A stretch of DNA of 64,000 nt from positions 62,001 through 126,000 of the forward strand of contig NZ_CP096981.1 of NCBI RefSeq assembly GCF_002006355.2. Direction: 5' to 3'. Source of the stretch: Clostridium felsineum DSM 794 (lineage in GTDB: Bacteria; Bacillota; Clostridia; Clostridiales; Clostridiaceae). Positions 23,951-33,800 of this stretch are shown here, piece after piece. The notes under the pieces were generated by a model. The model searched no databases. It worked only from the letters and a program-made list of their open reading frames with translations, and was not told the origin of the DNA. The position numbers and the translations under genes were made by a program. Numbering within the stretch: position 1 is the stretch's first letter; each line of letters opens with the position of its first letter.

Positions 23951-26944
23951 CTACAAAGTATATAGAAATGCCAGTGCACTTAAGGCAGCATCACTTGAAG
24001 CAAAAACCGCTTTTAATATTAAGCTTTTAGATTGTTTTAAGAAGGTATGCATAGTGTCTGCTATAATAGGTTCAAAATTGCTGCCTCCATCGATACTTCC
24101 ATAAAAGGATACATTTCCAACGGTTTGTGCTGATAAAACAATAGTGACAAATAAGCTAAGAGAGATTTCATTTAGATAAAGTGTTCCATTTTGAGAAGTA
24201 TCAATTAGCTTTATCAAACAATTTATTGAATCATAATATATATTAAAGCTGCCAGTTGTATTAAAAGCTTGAGGTGAAACATCGGTGTATGGTTTACCAT
24301 CATCTACAAATAATTGATGGTCAGTTATAGGTTTAGATACATCAATTATCTTTTTAAAGTCACCTAAATCTTCAGCAGTAAATATTCTAATATTGGAAAT
24401 TTTAACAACTCCAGCATTTATAGTTTGAAAAATAACAATTCTTAATCTTGGTGTGGTAACTGGATCAAATTTGTGACATACGTGAGTATCCCAGGTGTTT
24501 TGATTATATATTATTCCATTAGAAATAGTGCCAGTAAATTCTATAGGAATTCCATCATCGCCAATAGATATACTTTTTATAGTGAGCCAGTTAGGACTAC
24601 TATATGCATCATCCACGTTTGCGTTATTATTTATAGCCGCTTGAATTGCATAATTTGATGGAGTGTTGTCTAAAGTTCCACCATACATTAATAACTTATT
24701 TATTGCTATTGGGTTTCCGAAATCAAACATTATAATTTTAGGTACACTTAAGGTTGGTGGTAAATCCGATTGAAAGCAGGAATTATCAGTATTTTTTACA
24801 TTTGCCGGATTTAAACAGCCTTTTGATGCTGCTATAGTTGTGCTTGTTTCTGTTACAACATCATTTGCACGACTTAAGGCTATATTGTCCATAAGTACAT
24901 CTTGATCTGTTACAAGATTATTAAAGCTAACTATTAATTTTTTTACATCTTGAGCTGAAGTTCCTCCTGGCATAGGTACATAATGTCTGTGCCATCTTTC
25001 AAGAGCAGTCTGACCAAAATTATCTAAAACTAGACTTGTGTCATTACTTTTGCCAATCTGAAGCTGCTCTATATAAGAATAGTCGTAAAGAGGATTTATT
25101 GTTGAAGGAACAGTACCATTCCATTTTCCAACCGCCTCCATACCTTGTCCTTGTGCAGTATAGTAAGTTTCTGCATAACTATATCCTATATATAATAGAG
25201 AGCCTGTTACTACTGAGAAGGTTACAATATAGGCACCTATATTTTGATTTGGGAAAGGTGCATATGCCCAATCACACCATATAGGACCTGTAGGTATGCC
25301 ATCATAGTAATTAAGACCATTGTTAAAAGTTATAGGTATTACAACTTGAGGAGAATCTGAATCGGCTAAGCTAATGTCATGAGCGTGACCTCTAGTGTCT
25401 AGTGTAATAAAGCAGTTCTCTATTCTTAAATATTGGTTTGCTAAGGGCCTTATGTTAAAGCGTATTCTATCATAACCAAATCTATTTCTTGTAGTGTAGT
25501 CTCCAACTCTCATTCTGACAGTGTAGCCTGTAAAACTTGGAAGACTAGGGATAATATTCGATGCTGTTCCAGCATTATACTCTACAACGGGGTTTGTAAC
25601 AGTGTTTTGATCGTCCAATAGATTTAAGCCTATATTACTGTGATTACCATTAGATTTTATATCAATTTTTAGAGTGCTGTAATTGGAAAAGTTTTGTCCT
25701 GATTTAAAATCATGTGTAATAAATTTCATGCTGGAGTTTTCTTCTGTCCATAATCTTAAATCTATTAGATTACAGCTTTGAGGCACTTTATTTACAACTA
25801 TTTTTATTGCAGTTATATTTTGAATAGTTTCAAATAAAAATATATTTGAGAATTTAGAGTTACCTGTTATAGAAGAGAAATCATCACTTATAGTACCATC
25901 TGTAGATACGGATAAGGGAACGTTGTACATGTTTTTCATTTTAGTTAATTTGTTAAAGGGATACCAGTCAACGCTAACTTCTGTGGTAGACCCTACGTAT
26001 TCAGTAGTGTAGTAAAGCTCATAATCCAAAGGTATATTTGCTGGATTTTTGTCCCAAATTAAATCTATTCTGTTAGAATTTCCCCTATTGTTAATTTGAA
26101 TATAGTAGTTAATAGGTGGATTTTTTGTAATTACCGTGTTTAATTGAGTACTAGTTGAAAGTACAGTTTTTCCAACATTAAGAGCTAGATTAGTAGATAC
26201 ATATTGAGCAGAGCTTCCACTACCAAAACCTTTTAATGAAATTTTTGTGCTGGATAGTCCGCTAGTTTTTCTTGAACTGTCTAAATTAATGGGTAAATTA
26301 AATGGATTGTCCCATTCATTTAAATTTTCATTATCGACGATTACCTTTTCTACATTTCCATCACATCTATAGATTTCTAAGCCTAAATTTGAGGGAGGTA
26401 CATCAGCTGCTTCAATGGTAACAGCATTTACAGTTCCACCTCCTGTAGTTATGGAGGAAGCATTTATTACATTTGTTTTGCCGTAAAGTGTTTTATAAAC
26501 TAAAGCATAGCTGTAGTCTGAATTTGGATTAAGAACACCAGGATATTCGGCATCAGCGTTATGTAATACCAAATTAGGTGCGATTGCTGTTCTTACTCCG
26601 TAATAGATTGAAGAATCGTCCTTAAACATGTCTTTTACAGACTTATCCATGCCGTATTTAGTTGAATTTACAAGCATACTTAATTTTAGTAATTGAACAT
26701 CTCTTTCTTCATTGGTGTAAATGCCTTGTACTCCACCGCCGCCACCTAAATGATAGTGAAGCTTATCAGCATTGCCCATAGCTGTTAAGGTGTTCTTTTC
26801 TTCTACAGTTAAATCACCTGAATTATCGTGAGTAGGATAATTTAAGTTTAATTGATTTTCTTTTAATTTAAAATCAGAGCTTAAATGATCAGGTGTTATT
26901 TGACCATTTGCAATTCTATATCCTTTAATTTGAGAAATTGACAT
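23951..26944 (-). CDS. Large tail adhesin (997 aa) with discoidin-like domains
   Basis: AAAAGGAGG upstream. The N-terminus (IKGYRIANGQI, HLSSDFKLKENQLNLNYPTHDN) is the same docking module as in the 333-aa gene downstream of its stop region. Then come a GGGGG turn, a helical piece and a long beta-rich body. Residues ~730-880 resemble F5/8-type discoidin domains (IIMFDFGNPIAINKLLMYGG, then LRIVIFQTINAG and ISNIRIFTAED). A fibronectin-like stretch near 115-200 (YALVYKTLYGKTN, then LGLEIYRCDGNV) is present. A C-terminal GNVSFYGSIDGGSNFEPI motif is another sugar-binding-like strand pair. Likely a glycan-binding arm of the baseplate. Domain calls are by pattern only. Confidence 0.7.
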   Translation of the reverse strand: MSISQIKGYRIANGQITPDHLSSDFKLKENQLNLNYPTHDNSGDLTVEEKNTLTAMGNADKLHYHLGGGGGVQGIYTNEERDVQLLKLSMLVNSTKYGMDKSVKDMFKDDSSIYYGVRTAIAPNLVLHNADAEYPGVLNPNSDYSYALVYKTLYGKTNVINASSITTGGGTVNAVTIEAADVPPSNLGLEIYRCDGNVEKVIVDNENLNEWDNPFNLPINLDSSRKTSGLSSTKISLKGFGSGSSAQYVSTNLALNVGKTVLSTSTQLNTVITKNPPINYYIQINNRGNSNRIDLIWDKNPANIPLDYELYYTTEYVGSTTEVSVDWYPFNKLTKMKNMYNVPLSVSTDGTISDDFSSITGNSKFSNIFLFETIQNITAIKIVVNKVPQSCNLIDLRLWTEENSSMKFITHDFKSGQNFSNYSTLKIDIKSNGNHSNIGLNLLDDQNTVTNPVVEYNAGTASNIIPSLPSFTGYTVRMRVGDYTTRNRFGYDRIRFNIRPLANQYLRIENCFITLDTRGHAHDISLADSDSPQVVIPITFNNGLNYYDGIPTGPIWCDWAYAPFPNQNIGAYIVTFSVVTGSLLYIGYSYAETYYTAQGQGMEAVGKWNGTVPSTINPLYDYSYIEQLQIGKSNDTSLVLDNFGQTALERWHRHYVPMPGGTSAQDVKKLIVSFNNLVTDQDVLMDNIALSRANDVVTETSTTIAASKGCLNPANVKNTDNSCFQSDLPPTLSVPKIIMFDFGNPIAINKLLMYGGTLDNTPSNYAIQAAINNNANVDDAYSSPNWLTIKSISIGDDGIPIEFTGTISNGIIYNQNTWDTHVCHKFDPVTTPRLRIVIFQTINAGVVKISNIRIFTAEDLGDFKKIIDVSKPITDHQLFVDDGKPYTDVSPQAFNTTGSFNIYYDSINCLIKLIDTSQNGTLYLNEISLSLFVTIVLSAQTVGNVSFYGSIDGGSNFEPIIADTMHTFLKQSKSLILKAVFASSDAALSALAFLYTL

Positions 26945-26947
26945 ATT

Positions 26948-27949
26948 TTAAAACCTCCTTTTACATATTGTGATAATACTATTTTCTAAAAGAGGATAAT
27001 TCATAGTTATTTGATTTTCATGTGTTTCTACATAGTCCAGTGTACTTTGCAGCAGTAGACCATCCTCATAAACCATGAGCTCATCATTATTGGTTTTATA
27101 AGAAGCCTGAAGATTAATAGCTGTTTGACCTTCTTCACTTTTTATTCTATAAACCCACTGAAATAAACTTCCGGAATTTGAACCTACAAGCCTTAAGGTA
27201 CTTCCAGCTTCAGGATTATAGTTTAGAGTTATTGAAGTATTTGAAGCTTCAACGTAATCTTTATCACTTCCTGGAACCAAAAGAATAGGTCCATCAAAGA
27301 CCTGAAGAGAATTTCCGCCTACTTCATAAGGGTTGGGAACTGTAACTGAAGTTTCGCCTTCTGTTAAGGTTATTAAAGCATTCCAGGGGGTTAACGCTTG
27401 TAGGTTAACATTTCCACCGGTACCTGTACTTGAAGAAGAATTATTAATTGAAGCTTGCATACTGTCTAATCTATCATTTAAATTAAGATGGTCTCCTCTT
27501 GCATTAATTACTTCAGCATAAATTTCATCTAACTGTTTATGTGAGATCGCTCCAGCATGTTCTGATATTTTTGTATCTACTGAGGATAACACTGAACTTA
27601 TTGCTTCACTTAAGGAAGCTCTATTTCCTCTTGCATCTTTTATTTCACTTACAACTGTGCTTAAGTCACTTTCATTCGCCTTAAGTGCTAAAGTATCTTT
27701 AAGTGTTAAACCCTCTTGCCTAGCATCTGAAATTTGAAGAATTGCCAGCATTACATCTTTTAAATCCATTTGTTTTACTAAAGTGGGAGATGTGTTTATA
27801 ATTATATCCAGAACAGATTTATTTTCATGATTATGAGTTGGAAAATTAAGTTTTAGCTGAGTTTCAGGAATGCCAAGACCTGCTTTTAAATGCCTTGCTT
27901 CTATAGATTGATCTGCAATTCTATTTCCACCAATTTGTGTTTTACTCAA
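26948..27949 (-). CDS. Tail fibre protein with docking start, two ARG-SL units and two beta modules
   Basis: 333 aa, TTG start after AGGAGG. Residues ~5-40 are the docking module shared with the 997-aa protein (GGNRIADQSIEARHL, ETQLKLNFPTHNH). The coiled-coil stalk carries two ARG-SL units (KDARGNRASL, INARGDHLNL) and a glycine/serine-rich hinge. Two tandem beta modules end it (EGETSVTVPNPYEVGG, EGQTAINLQASYKTNN), each with a G-x-L-L turn and a D-Y-V-E motif. The stop is 3 nt before the start of the 997-aa gene. Probably a short fibre next to the large adhesin. Confidence 0.7.
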   Translation of the reverse strand: MSKTQIGGNRIADQSIEARHLKAGLGIPETQLKLNFPTHNHENKSVLDIIINTSPTLVKQMDLKDVMLAILQISDARQEGLTLKDTLALKANESDLSTVVSEIKDARGNRASLSEAISSVLSSVDTKISEHAGAISHKQLDEIYAEVINARGDHLNLNDRLDSMQASINNSSSSTGTGGNVNLQALTPWNALITLTEGETSVTVPNPYEVGGNSLQVFDGPILLVPGSDKDYVEASNTSITLNYNPEAGSTLRLVGSNSGSLFQWVYRIKSEEGQTAINLQASYKTNNDELMVYEDGLLLQSTLDYVETHENQITMNYPLLENSIITICKRRF

Positions 27950-27954
27950 AATTT

Positions 27955-29238
27955 TTACCTCCTTTTATATATTGTTAACTTAGAACCAGTTGGAGGTGCT
28001 TCTACCAATTGTATTGCGTTATTGCTCAGCTCTAAGTAATCATCATCTACTATAAGTTGAATACCATTTTCATAAACGATTAAGTCATCTTTTCCAACAC
28101 AAAAGGTGTTAGAAAAATTAAATAGTGTTTGATTTTCTACAGTTACAAATTTCTCACTCCAATTGAATAAGGCTGATGTACAAGTTACTACAACCTTATC
28201 TCCTTCCTCTAAAGGATAGTTAAATTGAATATGATTAGAGTCAACTTCCATATAATCAAAATCATTGCCTAGCCACATTAATAATCCTTGTACAGTAACC
28301 ATAAGCATATTGGCCCCTGGGATGTAAGCCTCGGAAAGTGTAAATTGGCTTTGATCCTTTAAAGCTGTATATTGAAGCTTGAAGGTCTTTTGAGAATAAT
28401 CTTTTTCATGATATAAAATTTGTCCAGAGCTTTCAACTAATTCCTGTCTAAATATAAGCTTTGTTCCAGCGGCGTAAGGATCTTTTAATAAAGTGATTTG
28501 AGAATTTGAAACTTCCTTATAATCAGTATTGCATTCAAGTCTTAAACCATGTACGTATATAGATAGAGAATTATCTCCTAATGTGTATTGATTTTTTAGA
28601 GTGAAATCCTTTTGATTTTCAATACTTATGATTTCTTCATGAATTGGTGAAAATACTGTAGCTAAATTTTCACATATAAAGCTTAAAAATATATTAGCTT
28701 CTAGTGGATACGACATTTGAATATGATTATTTGAAATCTCTATATAATCTATATCGGGTATTAATAAAGTACCATCCCTATAAACCTTAAGATGCTTATT
28801 GTCAGCAATAAACGTATTTGTAAGATAAAAATCTATATCTTTATTCTCACTTACATATTCTTCTCTAAACCCTTGTCTGTATGTAAAGTCTATTGTTGCA
28901 TTATCAAGTGTGCCATTAGTACCATTTTTGAAATATTGAGAAATTAAATCTTTAATACCCTGAATGTCCTTTTGCGCTCCCAGTATATTGTCATCTATAA
29001 TAACTATTTTTCCATTTATTTGATTCTCGCTTTCATGCAAATCATCTTGTGTAACTACAAGAAAGTCCAAGTCTGTTTTGGGGATACCTGCGTTTGGTTT
29101 AACATATTTGCTAGCCAGTTCATCCTTTAAATTTACAATGGATTCAATAGGATGCTGATTAGCAAGGCCTCTATTAAAAAGAAGATTATGGTCGTTATTA
29201 ACTCTTACATTACCTTTTCTAATTACTTTAATAGCCAT
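27955..29238 (-). CDS. Tail fibre protein made of four tandem beta modules
   Basis: 427 aa. The N-terminal ~110 residues contain a docking segment (NNDHNLLFNRGLANQHPIE; AGIPKTDLDFLV). The rest is four copies of a ~75-residue module: a FxLxxxY strand, a L-x-V-Y-x-x-G-x-x-L turn, a D-Y-x-E corner and an I-x-x-x-Y-P-L strand (corner motifs DIDYIEIS, NTDYKEVS, FDYMEVD, DDYLELS). The same module appears singly or doubly in at least seven other genes here. It is probably an elongated rod built of Ig-like units. Ribosome binding site AGGAG. Confidence 0.7.
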   Translation of the reverse strand: MAIKVIRKGNVRVNNDHNLLFNRGLANQHPIESIVNLKDELASKYVKPNAGIPKTDLDFLVVTQDDLHESENQINGKIVIIDDNILGAQKDIQGIKDLISQYFKNGTNGTLDNATIDFTYRQGFREEYVSENKDIDFYLTNTFIADNKHLKVYRDGTLLIPDIDYIEISNNHIQMSYPLEANIFLSFICENLATVFSPIHEEIISIENQKDFTLKNQYTLGDNSLSIYVHGLRLECNTDYKEVSNSQITLLKDPYAAGTKLIFRQELVESSGQILYHEKDYSQKTFKLQYTALKDQSQFTLSEAYIPGANMLMVTVQGLLMWLGNDFDYMEVDSNHIQFNYPLEEGDKVVVTCTSALFNWSEKFVTVENQTLFNFSNTFCVGKDDLIVYENGIQLIVDDDYLELSNNAIQLVEAPPTGSKLTIYKRR

Positions 29239-29249
29239 TTTATCAGCTC

Positions 29250-30386
29250 CTATTGAAATAATATTTTGAATCTATATTGATTTGAAAAATAAGGTCCAGC
29301 ATTGTCAGTATCCTTAATTACTTTAATAACAATGTCAACACCATCATGAGGGAGTATATCAGGAAGAGTAATTTCTTCACCAAATACCATGCTCTTTGTA
29401 TCGGTGTTTTTAATTGCTATAGAAGCAAACTTGCCACCACGATAATAATTTGAATACATAACTACCTTTAGCTTTTTACCTGTCATGGTAGTAGTTTCAT
29501 CATTAACAATGGTTATGGTGTACTCGTTATCGCTAGAGGTTAATCTTCCTATATCAACTATACTTAAAGGATCAACTTGATTATTATTTATAAAAAAGGA
29601 AACTTTGGTTTCACAATCGAACATATCGCCACCATACAGTTCTAGATTGTCAGCTTCAACTAATGTATTTCCATCTTTATCATATACACATAAGGTTACA
29701 TTTCTCAGTGGCAAAACTGCATTAGTTAAATCTATATAAAAATTACTCTCATCTTTAGAGGTTTGAAGATTTGTCGCATATTCTACTTTCTTTGAATCTT
29801 TAATGCTAATAGCAAAAGCGCTAGGTAATGAGTTGAAGGTAACTATATTGGATTTGTATATAGCTACATTTTTGATTATAAAATTGTTTGACCATAACGT
29901 ATTAGGACCATCTAAGAAGAAACCTATTCTATTGGCATTAGGTAATTCAGAAGAACCCACTAGATACCATGTAGTACCATTTTGAGAAGCATAGAAGTTA
30001 AAGACTTGAATTTCATTAATTATTCCATTATTTACTTCCTTTTTCGTTTCTTTAACTACTTTTATATAGCTATAGTTTTGAGGAAGAGTGCTAAAAGCAT
30101 CATAATAGCTTTGGCACTCTATTTGATCATCAGTAGTTGATAGTACTACAATTCCTCCCACATCTGATAATGTAGTTGTAGGATGCTCAATAGTTGCTTG
30201 GAATACAAAATCATCAGAAGGTGTCGGAATTGTCATCATGACACGTTCATCACCATGTAACAACCCGACAGAATAATTTGAAAATTGTATTCTATTTGCA
30301 TTAGGATGAACATCCCAAAGCAAATTTACTTGACCAAAGTCTTCTTCATAGATAAAACCTGATACAGTTTTATTTATAACTGCCAT
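29250..30386 (-). CDS. Structural protein with a lectin-like N-terminal domain
   Basis: 378 aa. Residues ~5-185 follow the pattern of concanavalin-like DUF1349 domains: a GFIYEEDFGQ start, MMTIPTPSDDFVFQATIEHP, a GGIVVLST strand, YIKVVKE, then a FYASQNGTTWYLVGSSE strand pair and IGFFLDG. Residues ~190-250 hold another beta unit, and the C-terminal ~120 residues look like an Ig/CARDB-type domain (EYTITIVNDETTTMTGKKL, ending HDGVDIVIKVI). Such a domain usually binds saccharides or acts as a spacer. The start codon overlaps the upstream stop region (AGGATAATATG). Confidence 0.6.
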   Translation of the reverse strand: MAVINKTVSGFIYEEDFGQVNLLWDVHPNANRIQFSNYSVGLLHGDERVMMTIPTPSDDFVFQATIEHPTTTLSDVGGIVVLSTTDDQIECQSYYDAFSTLPQNYSYIKVVKETKKEVNNGIINEIQVFNFYASQNGTTWYLVGSSELPNANRIGFFLDGPNTLWSNNFIIKNVAIYKSNIVTFNSLPSAFAISIKDSKKVEYATNLQTSKDESNFYIDLTNAVLPLRNVTLCVYDKDGNTLVEADNLELYGGDMFDCETKVSFFINNNQVDPLSIVDIGRLTSSDNEYTITIVNDETTTMTGKKLKVVMYSNYYRGGKFASIAIKNTDTKSMVFGEEITLPDILPHDGVDIVIKVIKDTDNAGPYFSNQYRFKILFQ

Positions 30387-30387
30387 A

Positions 30388-30831
30388 TTATCCTAATTCT
30401 ACTAATACATCTAAAGGAGCGTTTTTCATTACTTTAACATTTTCTTTACCTAACGCAAGGACTAGGGGCTCTGCAGCGTTAAGAGCTGCTTGAAGAGATG
30501 CATGATAAGAAGCTATAAACCAGGCTTCTCCTTTACATCTTTCGAATTTTTCACTGTAAATAGCTGGTGAGGTATTATTTACAGGTAAGGCTGGTTTAAG
30601 TGCTTCATTTATTTCCATAATACCGTCATATACAAAAAGCATATCATATTTAGCATTGCTGCTAGATTCAGCATCTAAGATGTCCTTATTTCCTGCTATA
30701 TTTGTTAAAGAATCAAAAGCTTTAAGGAATCTTGTATCTGTGTCATAAACACTTGAGGTTAAATTTGTTACTGGTTTTTTTATTGTTGGATGAACATATT
30801 TATAAAATACTATATATTCAACTGTTGCCAT
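30388..30831 (-). CDS. Small structural protein of unknown function
   Basis: 147 aa from the ATG at 30831 (GAGAGG 12 nt upstream; a GTG at 30840 is too close to it). Soluble alpha/beta protein starting MATVEYIVFYKYVHP and ending with two helices and a strand (AALNAAEPLVLAL, KVMKNAPLDVLVELG). No motif recognised and no membrane segment. It lies between the giant basic protein and the lectin-like protein, all in one operon, so it is probably a baseplate or assembly component. Confidence 0.55.
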   Translation of the reverse strand: MATVEYIVFYKYVHPTIKKPVTNLTSSVYDTDTRFLKAFDSLTNIAGNKDILDAESSSNAKYDMLFVYDGIMEINEALKPALPVNNTSPAIYSEKFERCKGEAWFIASYHASLQAALNAAEPLVLALGKENVKVMKNAPLDVLVELG

Positions 30832-30850
30832 TAAAATCACTTTCCTCTCT

Positions 30851-33800
30851 CTATGATTTTTTTATTGTTAATCTTTTACCCTTGTTTTTCTTTTCATGAT
30901 GCAGTTTAAAATATTCACTTAATTTATCTACAAGCTCTGCTACGGCAAGATTTCCGTTTATGGTAGCCTGCACAAAGTTAGCATTTTTACTATATACATC
31001 CGCATAGACAGCCACCCTTTTAGTAAGCTCATCTAAAACTTTATTACCACTGCCCATGTAAGGCTCGTATTCTGTTACAATGTCGGAATATACATAATCC
31101 TCCACACAAAGGTTAGCTAAATTAATAGAACCATTATTATTATTATTAAACATTAATTTAACAGTATTTTTACCAACGTCTAATGGAAATTCTACAGACC
31201 TTGATGTCTCTACGGTATTAATAAGCTGGTCATTAATGTATATTCCTAAAGTTCCACTTGTCATATATAAATTAAAAGTAAAGTTAGTTGATACTGGATT
31301 ATCAAGATTAAATTCAATCCATGCATTTGAAGTAATATCAGTATTTTGAATACTATACATAGTTGAATTAACAAACATATTGTTCATTGTATTTGGAATA
31401 TTACAGGAGCCTTTATTAAGATCACTTTTTAGAGGATCATAAACAATATGAATTTTATACTGAGCATTTTTTAATACAGATACTTCTCCATACCACCTTA
31501 TCAATCTTAATACTCTTTTAGCTGCTGGAATTAAGGGTTCTGGAATATTGTAGTTTATATAGTCATTAAGATATCCAAGCATTTTAGTTACGGCCTGCCT
31601 CATGTCTATTGCTCCAAATTCAAACATATTAGCTTTCCATAGGCTATAAAAGGTTTCTATAAGCTGTCTTAAAAGATTTACATTTACTTCAATATATTCT
31701 TTTCCTATATCAAAAAACTCTGGAATAGGATGGTTTACAGGTCTTTTTGCTATAAAGGTTTTATCATCAATCTCTTTGACGGGGTTTATAGGCTTTTTGG
31801 TAATGGGATCTAGTAAAGCATCTTTAAATATAGCATAATTAAAATCAGTTTGAGGTAATAGAAGTTCATCTATTCCTCCTGCTGTTAAGTCTAATGGTGG
31901 CATTATTTCATTGGTTTTAGCTTTTATATTTTTACCAAGAAGAATTCTTCGTGCTTTTTTATTTAAGTTTAATTCCTTGTTAGATGAGATAAAGTTATCA
32001 AGCATAGCTTTGTCTATGAGGTAAACATTATTATTAATAAAGCTTTCAGCTTTGCTCTTTTTTAAAGTGTTAAATTCTTTAAAAAAGCTTGAAGAATCCA
32101 TTATTTTAACTGAGGAGATTTGTTCATTATAAATATTTAATAAAAGCTTTGTGTTAAAAGTTATTTTATCGTTAGCTAAGAACACTTCATTTTTCATGCT
32201 AGAAAGTATTTTTTGCTTGTTTAAATTAGCATATTTAATACTATCTGCTATAAAGGTAGGTGTATTTTTGTACTCAGAGTTTTTGACTATAGAATTCACT
32301 AAAACCTTATCTTTAAATACACCCATATTATCAAATATGTTTACTGATATTTTTGTATTATCTATGCTAGAGGTTTTAACAATATCAGAAACCCAAGTAG
32401 CCTTGTTTTCATAGTTTGCATTAATTACTATTGCATTTAAAGAAGTCATAACATCAGAAATCTTAATATTTGCATTTATTGAATCTATGGCAATAAGAGG
32501 AGTATTTAAAGTTACATTGTTAACTATATCGCTTATGAAAATTGTCCTTAACAAAGCTGTTCTATTGGTTCGTTTTGCTATAAAATTATCAATTGGTTTA
32601 AGGTCTATTGTCTTATTATTCATGGATGTAAAATTGAAGTATCTCATGAAATCAACATTTTTTTCTAATTCTAATGTTCTTGGAGATATAAACCTATTAG
32701 ATTTTAATGGAGCTATATAAAGATCTTTTATATTAAAGCCTGCATAATCTAATACTTCTTTTCCATGAAGCTTTTCTTTTTTAAGTCTAAAATTTGAATT
32801 TATAGCATTATCCATTATTGTTTTTTCTAAATCTTTAGCATACAATTTATCCTTTAGAATGTATGTGTTATTAACACCACTATTTAAAGCTATGAATTTT
32901 TTAGGAGAAAAAATATCTATATGGTTTATGTTAAGTCTAATATATTTGTTTGGAAGCATAGTTTTGATAGCTTTTGACAACAATACTGTTTTATATAGGA
33001 TATTGGTTTGAGAATATTTTTCAGAAACTAGATGTCTATAAATATCTAGAGCACTATCCTTCATAATATCTAAGTTTCTAATACTGAAGAAGGTTGTATT
33101 TTCATAATCTAAATCTTTATTAAACTTGTACATGAAGTTATAAGATAAAGTTTTGAGTTTCTCATATTTTTTTGCTAACCATTGGAAGTTCTCTCTTTTA
33201 TAGCGTATTTGTTTGTATTCTAAAAATAAAGCTTTGTCAATATTTATAAATGCATTATTAGTAAAAGTCTTATTAAGGAAAAAAGCTTCAAGGCCCATAA
33301 AACTGCTTTTAGATTGCTTTTCCATCTTGTTTACAAAGTTTCCATTGAAATAGTATATATTTGGTGAATTAATCTTAAGCTTTGAGCTTTTGTTTATCAC
33401 AATTTTATTCTCATAGGTTTTACATTGAAGTATAAACTTGTCATAAAAAATAGTCCTTTTATACTCTCCTAATAGGTGTCCATTAGTGTATTCAGCTTTG
33501 GACTTTTCCTTCCACAGCGAAGTACCATCAACGTACATTAAATTAAAACGATTTTTGTACAAAAAGGTGTTATCTTTAAAGCTTCCTTTAGCTTTATTTT
33601 TATACAAATTTAGATGTCCTAGCAGATCTAATTTATTATAAACATATCCCATGCTTTTTATAGTGTTATATATTTTTATTTCAGATACAGAAGGCAATGC
33701 AAAGTTTATAGTGTTTATTTTGGAGTCTTCAGTATTTTTATTAATAGTGTTAAATGTGTTTATAGCTGATAGTATGTTCGCAGTACTAAGTGGAGTAAAA

